Part shown: piece after piece, positions 1-6,863 of the stretch
How the letters are laid out: each line of letters begins with the position of its first letter
Position numbering within the stretch: position 1 is the first letter of the stretch
NCBI GenBank assembly: GCA_949499045.1
Contig: CATEEE010000125.1
Span: forward strand, 1 to 27,278
DNA length: 27,278 nt
Source of the DNA: Marinobacterium sp. xm-d-530
Lineage (GTDB): Bacteria; Pseudomonadota; Gammaproteobacteria; Pseudomonadales; Balneatricaceae
Reading direction: 5' to 3'
Notes under the pieces: model-generated
What the model was told of the DNA's origin: nothing
The model's database searches: none
The model's input: only the letters and a program-made list of their open reading frames with translations
Made by a program: the position numbers and the translations under genes

Positions 1-1361
1 CGGGAGAGTTGCTTGCAGACGTTCCCGATATGGATGAGGTCGATACACAACTGGCTATCGATGCTGCCGATGCGGCATGGGCTGATTGGAAAGCGGTTCC
101 CTGCAAACAGAAAGCGAACATTATCCGCCGTTGGTTTGATCTGGTCATGGAAAATCAAGAGGATCTTGCTCGTCTAATGACGGCTGAGCAAGGTAAGCCG
201 CTAGCAGAAGCGCGAGGTGAAGTGGCCTATGGTGCAAGTTATATTGAGTGGTTCGCTGAAGAGGCCAAACGTGTTTATGGCGATACCATTCCTGCCGCAA
301 CCGGTGATAAGCGTCTAGTTGTAATCAAGCAGGCAGTTGGCGTGGTGGGAGCGATTACACCTTGGAACTTCCCCAATGCGATGATCGCTCGCAAGATTGC
401 TCCCGCTCTTGCAGCGGGCTGTCCAGTGGTTGCTAAACCGGCAGAGGATACTCCGCTCTCATCTCTCGCACTGGCTGAACTTGCAGCACGTGCAGGGATA
501 CCTGCAGGTCTTATCAATATCGTGACCAGTTCTCGTGCCAATGCGGCTGCCGTAGGCAGTGCGCTAACGGGCTCAGATAAAGTTCGTAAAATTTCGTTCA
601 CAGGCTCGACACAGGTTGGCAAGATTTTAATGAAACAAGCGGCAGACAGTGTCAAAAAAGTGAGTATGGAGCTGGGAGGGAATGCGCCCTTTGTCGTTTT
701 TGATGATGCTGATTTGGATGCGGCTATCGATGGTGTGATTGCTTCAAAGTACCGAAATACTGGCCAAACCTGTGTCTGCGCCAACCGAATTATTGTTCAG
801 AGTGGTGTCTATGAGTCTTTCCTTCAGAAGCTAGCTGAGCGTGTTTCAACTTTTAAAGTGGGTAATGGTTTAGAAGTGGAAGACGCTGTTCAAGGTCCTC
901 TAATCAACCAAGCTGCAGTTGAAAAAGTTGAACGACACATTAAAGACGCGGTAGAGAAGGGGGCTAGGGTTGTATTGGGTGGTAAACCTCATGAGCTTGG
1001 CGGAACCTTTTTTGAACCGACTATATTGGCCGACATAACAACGGATATGTGTGTGACCTACGAAGAGACCTTTGGTCCAGTTGCACCTATCTACAAGTTC
1101 GATACTGAGGAAGAGGCGATCGCACTGGCAAACGATACAGAGTTTGGCTTGGCTGCCTATTTCTACAGTCGCGATATCGGTCGTGTTTGGCGTGTTGCTG
1201 AAGCGCTGGATGTTGGTATCGTTGGTATTAATGAGGGGATCATCTCTTCTGAAATGGCACCCTTTGGTGGAGTGAAACAGAGTGGTCAGGGCCGAGAAGG
1301 TTCCAAATACGGCTTAGATGACTATTTGGAGATTAAATACCTCTGCATGGGCGGTATATAA
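1..1361 (+). CDS. gabD: Succinate-semialdehyde dehydrogenase, NADP type (5' truncated by window edge)
   Basis: Oxidises succinate semialdehyde to succinate, the last step of the GABA shunt. The protein is an aldehyde dehydrogenase superfamily member with the Rossmann-fold segment TPWNFPNAMIARK, the general-base Glu in MELGGNAPF and the catalytic Cys in NTGQTCVCANR. It ends with the GabD-type C-terminus DYLEIKYLCMGGI. The reading frame is open to the window edge (first full codon at base 3), and about 450 of the usual 480-490 residues are present, so roughly 30 N-terminal residues lie upstream. The TTG at base 9 is therefore not the start. A strong hairpin terminator follows directly, and the next operon converges on it. 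Other semialdehyde dehydrogenases of the family (for example glutarate semialdehyde) cannot be excluded from sequence alone. Confidence 0.88.
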   Translation, partial: GELLADVPDMDEVDTQLAIDAADAAWADWKAVPCKQKANIIRRWFDLVMENQEDLARLMTAEQGKPLAEARGEVAYGASYIEWFAEEAKRVYGDTIPAATGDKRLVVIKQAVGVVGAITPWNFPNAMIARKIAPALAAGCPVVAKPAEDTPLSSLALAELAARAGIPAGLINIVTSSRANAAAVGSALTGSDKVRKISFTGSTQVGKILMKQAADSVKKVSMELGGNAPFVVFDDADLDAAIDGVIASKYRNTGQTCVCANRIIVQSGVYESFLQKLAERVSTFKVGNGLEVEDAVQGPLINQAAVEKVERHIKDAVEKGARVVLGGKPHELGGTFFEPTILADITTDMCVTYEETFGPVAPIYKFDTEEEAIALANDTEFGLAAYFYSRDIGRVWRVAEALDVGIVGINEGIISSEMAPFGGVKQSGQGREGSKYGLDDYLEIKYLCMGGI

Positions 1362-1373
1362 TCGCTGCAAGTT

Positions 1374-1401
1374 AAAAAGCCCTCTATCGAGAGGGCTTTT
1401 T
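1374..1401. terminator. Bidirectional rho-independent terminator between gabD and the aldolase operon
   Basis: GCCCTCT (1379-1385) pairs with AGAGGGC (1390-1396) around the four-base loop ATCG. It is flanked by A5 on the left and T5 on the right, so it can work on both strands. It lies 12 bases after the gabD stop and 4 bases after the stop of the minus-strand aldolase-like gene, which ends at 1406. Confidence 0.9.
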
Positions 1402-1405
1402 CGTT

Positions 1406-2194
1406 TTACAGTTTCCAGCTTGGATCTTTCTGGTCTATCAGTCGAATCAACGCCGGCCACTCTGGATGACGCACTTTTGCGTTTGCCTGAGCTTCACCAC
1501 CCTCAAACTGATGGCGAGTTTTACGCATTATCTCTTCATCAATAGGGTTTAAGTTACCTGCAGCCATTGCAGCCAATTGCACCTCTGCATTTCTAATGAA
1601 AGCAAAGTGTCTTACAAATGCCCACGTACAGCTAGGACCTGCAGTCAGTAGTCCATGATTTTTCAGAACAAGCGTGTGGTTGGTTTCACCTATTGCAGCA
1701 GCAAGTCTTGGGCCTTCAGAGCCATCCAGAACGATCCCTTCAAAGTGATGGTAACCGGTGCGTTCGAAAAACTGGCAGCCCTCTTGGGTAACAGGAATCA
1801 AAAGGGAATCCAAAGCACAAATTGACTGTGATATTGGCTCATGTGTATGAAGTATACAGTGCAGATCTGGGCGAGCTTTATGAATCGTAGAGTGAATCAT
1901 GTATCCCGCTTTGTTTACGTTCCACTCACTTTCAGAGAGCGCGTTCCCATCTATATCGATTTTAATCAGGTCAGAAGCACGCATTTCATCATATCGAACC
2001 CCAAATGGATTTATAAGGAACTCATCGGTTCCAGGAATACGTAAGCTGATGTGGTTGTAAACAATGAATGTCCATCCGAAATGGTCAACCATTCTGTAGG
2101 TCGCCGCGAGCTGAAGGCGGGCCTGCCACTCGTTATCACTCATACCTGCTGGTGCTTCAGGAAGTTCAACCTGAAATCTTGGGTCATTACTCAT
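1406..2194 (-). CDS. Class II aldolase/adducin-like protein
   Basis: This 262-residue protein has the class II aldolase/adducin fold. The zinc-site histidines are visible as HTH (H116, H118) and KNHG (H180). The segment before the first pair reads NKAGYMIHSTIHKARPD. In fuculose-phosphate aldolase the corresponding segment carries the acid/base Glu four residues before the His (SSEWRFH); here that position is Gly97. A classical retro-aldol reaction is therefore uncertain, as in the adducin-like subgroup. It is the third gene of a minus-strand operon after the TauD-type dioxygenase and the MarR regulator, 15 bases after the MarR stop. An AAGGAAAG ribosome binding site stands before the ATG. It may act on the product of the dioxygenase, but the substrate is not known. 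The family call is secure and the function is open. Confidence 0.8.
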   Translation of the reverse strand: MSNDPRFQVELPEAPAGMSDNEWQARLQLAATYRMVDHFGWTFIVYNHISLRIPGTDEFLINPFGVRYDEMRASDLIKIDIDGNALSESEWNVNKAGYMIHSTIHKARPDLHCILHTHEPISQSICALDSLLIPVTQEGCQFFERTGYHHFEGIVLDGSEGPRLAAAIGETNHTLVLKNHGLLTAGPSCTWAFVRHFAFIRNAEVQLAAMAAGNLNPIDEEIMRKTRHQFEGGEAQANAKVRHPEWPALIRLIDQKDPSWKL

Positions 2195-2209
2195 GTTCTT
2201 TCCTTTTAC

Positions 2210-2695
2210 TTATTCGGTGTCGAGCACTTCAATATTGTGGATCAACTTGTGAAGTGTTCCCACAAATTGAACTAACTCTCGCTCGTCAATCTCTTTAATT
2301 ACTCTCTCATGGCGTTCAATCACTACGCTTAAAAATTGTTGATGCAGAATCCAGCCTTTATCATTAAGGGACCAACGTTTTTGCTTACCATTCGGTGTTG
2401 CTGTCTCGCCTATAAGAAGATCTTGTGAGTCTAATTTAGCAATGGCTCTGCTTGCCGCCGCCTTATCTATACTTATGAGGGAGCAGACTTCAGCTGCCTT
2501 TTGATTAGGTTGATAAGCCAGTGATGCAAGAACCCGCATCTCAACCGATCCCAAACCAAATTGAGATAGGTACTGGCTCGAAGAGTAGCTTGTCAGCCGA
2601 TTGGCGATTACAGAGAGAAGGTGTTGAGGGTATCGATCATAGTCGAGAACTTCATGACCTTCTCTGTGCCGAGTGATATTCAATTTATCTGTCAT
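2210..2695 (-). CDS. MarR family transcriptional regulator
   Basis: A 161-residue winged-helix protein of MarR size and layout. A helical N-terminus is followed by a helix-turn-helix around residues 55-90 (VEMRVLASLAYQP, then SIDKAAASRAIAKLDSQ), a wing near residues 100-113 (GKQKRWSLNDKG) and C-terminal dimer helices. Its ATG overlaps the dioxygenase stop by one base (TAATG on the minus strand), with GAAGG upstream, so the two are translationally coupled. MarR proteins bind short palindromes and usually release on binding a phenolic or other small ligand. The perfect palindrome over the -35 box of this operon is the obvious operator, which implies autoregulation and control of the flanking enzyme genes. 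The ligand is unknown. Confidence 0.88.
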   Translation of the reverse strand: MTDKLNITRHREGHEVLDYDRYPQHLLSVIANRLTSYSSSQYLSQFGLGSVEMRVLASLAYQPNQKAAEVCSLISIDKAAASRAIAKLDSQDLLIGETATPNGKQKRWSLNDKGWILHQQFLSVVIERHERVIKEIDERELVQFVGTLHKLIHNIEVLDTE

Positions 2696-3636
2696 TAACC
2701 TTCAATCGCAGCCTGAGGTTTTTCACCCATCACAGTGGTTCGGTGAAGTTCACGACGGAATCCATCGTAATCATTAAACGCACGGTGTAGACAGATGCGA
2801 TTGTCCCAAATAGCAACGGTGTCCTCTTCCCAGCGTAAACGACAACAGAAGAACTCCTGCGTTGCGTGTTCGTGAAGAAATTTAAGAAGAGGTTCCGATT
2901 CGCGACGTTCCATTCCTTCTATATTTACCGAGTAGACGCCATCAACATAGAGTGACACCTGTCCAGACTCTGGGTGCTTACGAACGATCGGGTGGAAGTT
3001 GCCGCGCATCATAGCGTCGATATCAATTTCTAACTCGATATCGGTCATTGAGGACATGTTCTTAGTCTGTTCAACCACTTTCTTCATGGAGCCAATCACG
3101 CGGTCAGCAGCCATATGAACTTTCAATGGAGCTAGCATTTTTTTCATTCCGGCCGATAGGCTCTCGTATGCCATGACTGAGTTGTACCAGATGGTGTCAC
3201 CGCCATACGGTGGAATTTCGATACCGTGAAGTATGCTGATAGAAGGTGGACGTTCCAGGAATGCTGAATCGGTGTGGTGACCGCCGCCAAAGATGATTTT
3301 CGACTTAGTATCAGCCTCTTTGATTACTGGCTGTACATCTGGGAAGTCAGGTAGGCCGGTTGTATAAGCGTCAGTGCCTAGCTCGCCAAAGCGTTTTGTT
3401 AATTCCAACTGATCAGCAGGGGAGAGATTCTGCTTACGCAAGAAGATCATCTTATGGTGCCAAAGTGCCTCTTTGAGCTCTTCAAAGGCTTCTTCATCAA
3501 GATCTTTTAATTGAACATCCAGTACCTCAGCACCCATCGATGAGGCCAGCGGTAGCGTTTTGATCTGTTTGCCTTGGTATGGGTGGTTTTTATAAGGCTG
3601 ATCATCATGAATTAGATCGGTATCCATTGAGCTCAT
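2695..3636 (-). CDS. TauD/TfdA family Fe(II)/2-oxoglutarate-dependent dioxygenase
   Basis: A 313-residue cytoplasmic oxygenase that couples 2-oxoglutarate decarboxylation to substrate hydroxylation. The iron triad is visible as HTD (H121, D123) and the distal H284 in DNRICLHRA. R299 in RRELHR is placed to bind 2-oxoglutarate, at the same +15 spacing from the distal His as in TauD. The GGDT segment of the family follows at 145-148. ATG at 3636 has a GGAGAG ribosome binding site. It is the first gene of the operon with the MarR regulator and class II aldolase-like gene. TauD acts on taurine and TfdA on 2,4-D, but this protein lacks neighbours for sulfonate or chloroaromatic use (no ABC transporter), so the substrate is not assigned. 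Confidence 0.85.
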   Translation of the reverse strand: MSSMDTDLIHDDQPYKNHPYQGKQIKTLPLASSMGAEVLDVQLKDLDEEAFEELKEALWHHKMIFLRKQNLSPADQLELTKRFGELGTDAYTTGLPDFPDVQPVIKEADTKSKIIFGGGHHTDSAFLERPPSISILHGIEIPPYGGDTIWYNSVMAYESLSAGMKKMLAPLKVHMAADRVIGSMKKVVEQTKNMSSMTDIELEIDIDAMMRGNFHPIVRKHPESGQVSLYVDGVYSVNIEGMERRESEPLLKFLHEHATQEFFCCRLRWEEDTVAIWDNRICLHRAFNDYDGFRRELHRTTVMGEKPQAAIEG

Positions 3637-3672
3637 TGCTTCTCTCCGTGGGTGTTATTTATTGTGAGAAGA

Positions 3673-3701
3673 ACAATAGAACCAAAAAGTTGATATGTCA
3701 A
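3673..3701 (-). promoter_or_regulatory. Sigma70-type promoter of the dioxygenase-marR-aldolase operon
   Basis: Read on the minus strand, TTGACA (3701-3696) is a perfect -35 box. A 17-base spacer separates it from TATTGT (3678-3673) as the -10 box. Transcription should start near 3666, giving a leader of about 30 bases that contains the GGAGAG ribosome binding site. Confidence 0.75.
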
Positions 3702-3705
3702 CTTT
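3686..3705. promoter_or_regulatory. Probable MarR operator palindrome
   Basis: AAAGTTGA (3686-3693) and TCAACTTT (3698-3705) form a perfect 8+8 inverted repeat around TATG. Size and symmetry fit MarR family operators. The repeat covers the -35 box of the minus-strand promoter, so a bound dimer would block RNA polymerase. It lies about 90 bases upstream of the dld -10 box, so an effect on dld is possible but less likely. Confidence 0.7.
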
Positions 3706-3829
3706 CTGCTTTTTCTCAACTAAATCGGTCAAAAGTGATCTCTTTTTTTGTGCATTGCGAAAGCTAAATTTAATTCCGCTCAATATCCGCTATAATCCGC
3801 ACCTGATTTCAAGATAGAGGCTTTGAATA

Positions 3830-5551
3830 ATGTCGACTCAGGCACTTATTTCGCAGTTACAAACCATTGTTGGTAAGAAGAACGCAATAACCGAGTCTGA
3901 TCGTGTGGCGCCATACGCTACCGGTTTCCGTCTGGGTGGTGGTAGTGCATTAGCGGTCGTTCGTCCTGGCACTTTAGTTGAGGTTTGGCACTGTCTGCAA
4001 GCCTGTGTCAAAGCGGATGTGATTGTCATTATGCAAGCCGCGAATACCGGTTTGACCGGTGGTTCGACGCCGAATGGTGATGATTATGATCGTCCCATCG
4101 TCATCATTAGCACCATGCGTATCGACAGCATTCATTTGATCGATCAGGGTAAGCAAATTGTAGGTCTTGCGGGTTCAACGCTGTTTGGTCTGGAAGATCG
4201 CCTGCGTCCCTTCGGTCGTGAGCCTCACTCTGTTATCGGTTCCTCTTGTATCGGTGCCTCAATTGTCGGTGGTATCTGTAATAACTCTGGGGGTGCGTTA
4301 GTTCAGCGTGGCCCTGCTTACACTGAGATGTCTATCTTCGCTCAAATCAACGCCGACGGTGAGTTGGAGTTGGTGAACAATCTGGGCATCAATCTGGGGG
4401 AAACACCTGAGGAGATGCTTGAAAACCTTCAGTTCGAACGCTATCGAGCTGATGATGTTCAGTACCCAGATCTTCTTGGTTCTGACAACGAGTACAATAA
4501 TCGAATCCGCGATATCGATGCTGAGACGCCCTCTCGTTACAACAACGATGGTCGTCGTCTCCATGAAGCCTCAGGATGTGCGGGTAAATTGGCTGTCTTT
4601 GCCGTGCGTATGGATACCTTCGAGATTCCCAAGAAGCAGCAGGTGTTCTACGTTGGCACCAATGATCCTGCGGTCATGGAACAGATGCGTCGCGATATTT
4701 TGTCGACCTTTAAGAACCTCCCTATCGCGGGTGAATACATCCACCGCACCTGTTATGACGTCTCTAAGAAGTACGGTAAAGATTCGTTTATCGTTATCGA
4801 CAAACTTGGAGCGTCTTACATGCCGAAGATGTTCGCGATTAAGCGAACGGTCGATCGTTGGACCAATAAGTTAGGATTTTTACCGAAAAACTTCTCTGAC
4901 AAGATGCTGCAGTGGATGAGCCACCTATGGCCAAACCATCTTCCTGCTAGCATGGAGGAGTATCGAGATCGTTTTGAGCACCACTGGATTCTGGAAACAG
5001 GGAATGAGTGTGTCGATGAGATGCGTGCTTACCTTAATGAGTTCTTCAAAACGAATGAAGGTGAGTATTTCGAATGTACCGAGCGCGAAGCAGAGCAAGC
5101 GATTCTGCACCGTTTTGTTGCCGGTGGTGCCATCGGCCGTAACAAGGTCATGGAAGGCGATAAGCTAGGCGCTGTCATGACCATTGACGTCGCATTCCCA
5201 CGTAACGAACGTGACTGGTTTGAAACGCTTCCAAAAGAGTTGGCGGATCAAATTGCCGTTAAAGTCTACTACGGTCACTTCTTGTGTCATGTTATGCACC
5301 AGAACTACATCATGAAGCCGGGTGTTGATGCCAAAGCGGTTAAGAACCAGATTTTGGATACTTTTGATGCGCGTGGTGCTGAATATCCGGCTGAGCATAA
5401 TGTCGGGCATGAATACGCTGCGAAAGAGACTCTTAAAGAGTTCTATCGTAGTCTGGATCCAACCAATGGATTCAACGCAGGTATTGGTCAAACCAGTAAG
5501 TTGAAGTACTGGGGTGAGTCATCTTGTGGTTGTGGTAGTGATCATCACTGA
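3830..5551 (+). CDS. dld: Quinone-dependent D-lactate dehydrogenase
   Basis: Membrane-associated FAD flavoprotein that oxidises D-lactate to pyruvate and passes electrons to the quinone pool. At 573 residues it matches the E. coli Dld size. The N-terminal FAD-binding half has QAANTGLTGGSTPNG and SSCIGASIVGGICNNSGG. The C-terminal half holds the membrane-binding and cap regions, ending with EHNVGHEYAA and NPTNGFNAGIGQTSK-like family residues. ATG at 3830 has AGAGG upstream and a TATAAT at 3791-3796 as likely -10, although no good -35 is visible. A strong hairpin terminator follows. The last ten residues, SSCGCGSDHH, form a Cys/His-rich tail that stands out. Its product pyruvate can feed PEP synthase, encoded in this window. 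Confidence 0.93.
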   Translation: MSTQALISQLQTIVGKKNAITESDRVAPYATGFRLGGGSALAVVRPGTLVEVWHCLQACVKADVIVIMQAANTGLTGGSTPNGDDYDRPIVIISTMRIDSIHLIDQGKQIVGLAGSTLFGLEDRLRPFGREPHSVIGSSCIGASIVGGICNNSGGALVQRGPAYTEMSIFAQINADGELELVNNLGINLGETPEEMLENLQFERYRADDVQYPDLLGSDNEYNNRIRDIDAETPSRYNNDGRRLHEASGCAGKLAVFAVRMDTFEIPKKQQVFYVGTNDPAVMEQMRRDILSTFKNLPIAGEYIHRTCYDVSKKYGKDSFIVIDKLGASYMPKMFAIKRTVDRWTNKLGFLPKNFSDKMLQWMSHLWPNHLPASMEEYRDRFEHHWILETGNECVDEMRAYLNEFFKTNEGEYFECTEREAEQAILHRFVAGGAIGRNKVMEGDKLGAVMTIDVAFPRNERDWFETLPKELADQIAVKVYYGHFLCHVMHQNYIMKPGVDAKAVKNQILDTFDARGAEYPAEHNVGHEYAAKETLKEFYRSLDPTNGFNAGIGQTSKLKYWGESSCGCGSDHH

Positions 5552-5563
5552 TCCGCTGAAATG

Positions 5564-5593
5564 AAAAAGGGAAGCGTAATCGCTTCCCTTTTT
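5564..5593. terminator. Bidirectional terminator between dld and aroF
   Basis: AAAAAGGGAAGCG (5564-5576) and CGCTTCCCTTTTT (5581-5593) form a perfect 13-base inverted repeat with loop TAAT. A and T runs on both sides allow it to end dld on the plus strand and aroF on the minus strand. Confidence 0.93.
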
Positions 5594-5609
5594 TGTATCT
5601 GTCCGATGC

Positions 5610-6677
5610 TTATCGAGTTTTTAGAATGTCAGCGAGCTGATCATTCATATCAATGAGTGAGCGTTCGGTTGTCTCCCAGTTGATGCAGGCATCAGTCACT
5701 GAGACACCGTATTTCAATTCACTGAGATCAGAAGGGATCGATTGGTTGCCCTCATTGATATGTGACTCGATCATAAGGCCGATGATCGAGCGGTTACCCT
5801 GAACGATCTGATGCATTGCATCTTTAGCCACCAAAGGCTGACGGTTATGATCTTTGTTTGAGTTAGCGTGGCTACAGTCGATCATAATGTTCTGTGGCAG
5901 CTTCGCTTTCTCTAGCGCTTGTTCAGTTAGGTTGACGCTAACGGTGTCGTAGTTGGCACGCCCCGCACCGCCTCGAAGTACCACATGACTGTATTGGTTA
6001 CCCCGAGTGCGGACAATTGACACCTGACCTTCTGAGTTAATACCCAAGAAACTATGCGGGTGGCTGACGGATTGCATCGCATTGATCGCAACATCTAAAC
6101 TGCCGTCAGTACCGTTTTTAAAGCCAACGGCACCTGAAAGGCCAGAGGACATCTCACGGTGGGTTTGCGATTCAGTGGTACGAGCGCCAATCGCTGACCA
6201 AGTAATTAGATCCTGCATGTACTGTGGCGATATAGGATCCAGTGCCTCAGTGGCCAGTGGTAGGCCCATCTCAGCAAGATCAAGAAGAAGTTTACGACCA
6301 ATGCGAAGCCCCTCTTCAATCTCAAAGCTGTCGTTCATATGAGGGTCGTTGATTAGGCCTTTCCAGCCAACCGTCGTACGTGGTTTTTCAAAGTAGACTC
6401 GCATCACCAGATAGAGTGAATCTTTCACCTGCTCTTGCAGCTTCAGTAGGCGACGACCGTATTCGATAGCGGCTTCTGGGTCGTGAATGGAGCAGGGGCC
6501 TACAACGATGAACAGGCGCTTATCTTCACGCTTAAGTATCTGTTTGATGGTATTACGGCCAGCCATCACACTGGCGGCAGCTTTATCAGACAGTGGTAAC
6601 TCTTGTTTCAGTTGGTTGGGTGTGACCAGTGGGTCATTTGATTCGACGTTTAAATCGTCAATACGAGTATCGGTCAT
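5610..6677 (-). CDS. aroF: 3-deoxy-7-phosphoheptulonate (DAHP) synthase, class I, AroF-like
   Basis: Condenses PEP and erythrose 4-phosphate to DAHP, the entry step of the shikimate pathway. The 355-residue class I enzyme shows VVGPCSIHD, RVYFEKPRTTVGWKG, SGAVGFKNGTDGS, LRGG and IDCSHANSNKD. The stretches SLDVAINAM, GNRSIIGLMIES and YGVSVTDACINWE resemble E. coli AroF (tyrosine-sensitive) more than AroG or AroH, so tyrosine feedback is the best guess. That guess rests on remembered sequences, not on an alignment. The gene is monocistronic, ends at the shared terminator and starts at ATG 6677 with only a weak ribosome binding site. I looked for TyrR boxes upstream and found none convincing. 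Confidence 0.92.
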   Translation of the reverse strand: MTDTRIDDLNVESNDPLVTPNQLKQELPLSDKAAASVMAGRNTIKQILKREDKRLFIVVGPCSIHDPEAAIEYGRRLLKLQEQVKDSLYLVMRVYFEKPRTTVGWKGLINDPHMNDSFEIEEGLRIGRKLLLDLAEMGLPLATEALDPISPQYMQDLITWSAIGARTTESQTHREMSSGLSGAVGFKNGTDGSLDVAINAMQSVSHPHSFLGINSEGQVSIVRTRGNQYSHVVLRGGAGRANYDTVSVNLTEQALEKAKLPQNIMIDCSHANSNKDHNRQPLVAKDAMHQIVQGNRSIIGLMIESHINEGNQSIPSDLSELKYGVSVTDACINWETTERSLIDMNDQLADILKTR

Positions 6678-6863
6678 GGGTTAAATCCGAATAATCCTTT
6701 AAAAGAAGAGCGTTTGTAACACAGTAAATGACCAGGTTTAAGGGCCCTGTCAGTATAAAGTACGAATTTTAGTGATCTATGACCGACAAAACGGAATAAT
6801 AGCTCTAACTGTGTAATTTAAATCTTCGTTATTGCGATAGATAAGTTTTAATGCGAGGACTTT

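Noticed and set aside
9..11. TTG as the start of the gabD-like gene
   Set aside because: The frame is open to the window edge and the protein would lack the first 30 or so residues of the family; the gene is cut by the window.
275..784. Long minus-strand open frame of 169 codons inside gabD
   Set aside because: It lies entirely antisense to a conserved dehydrogenase, has a low-complexity Ala/Ser/Thr-rich product and no ribosome binding site.
4419..4874. Plus-strand frame of 151 codons within dld
   Set aside because: It is a shifted frame of the dld gene with a Ser/Arg-rich product and no start signal.
6715..6835. TyrR-box-like sequences upstream of aroF (TGTAAC... and TGTAAT...)
   Set aside because: Only one half of each matches TGTAAA-N6-TTTACA; the second halves do not fit, so no TyrR site is claimed.
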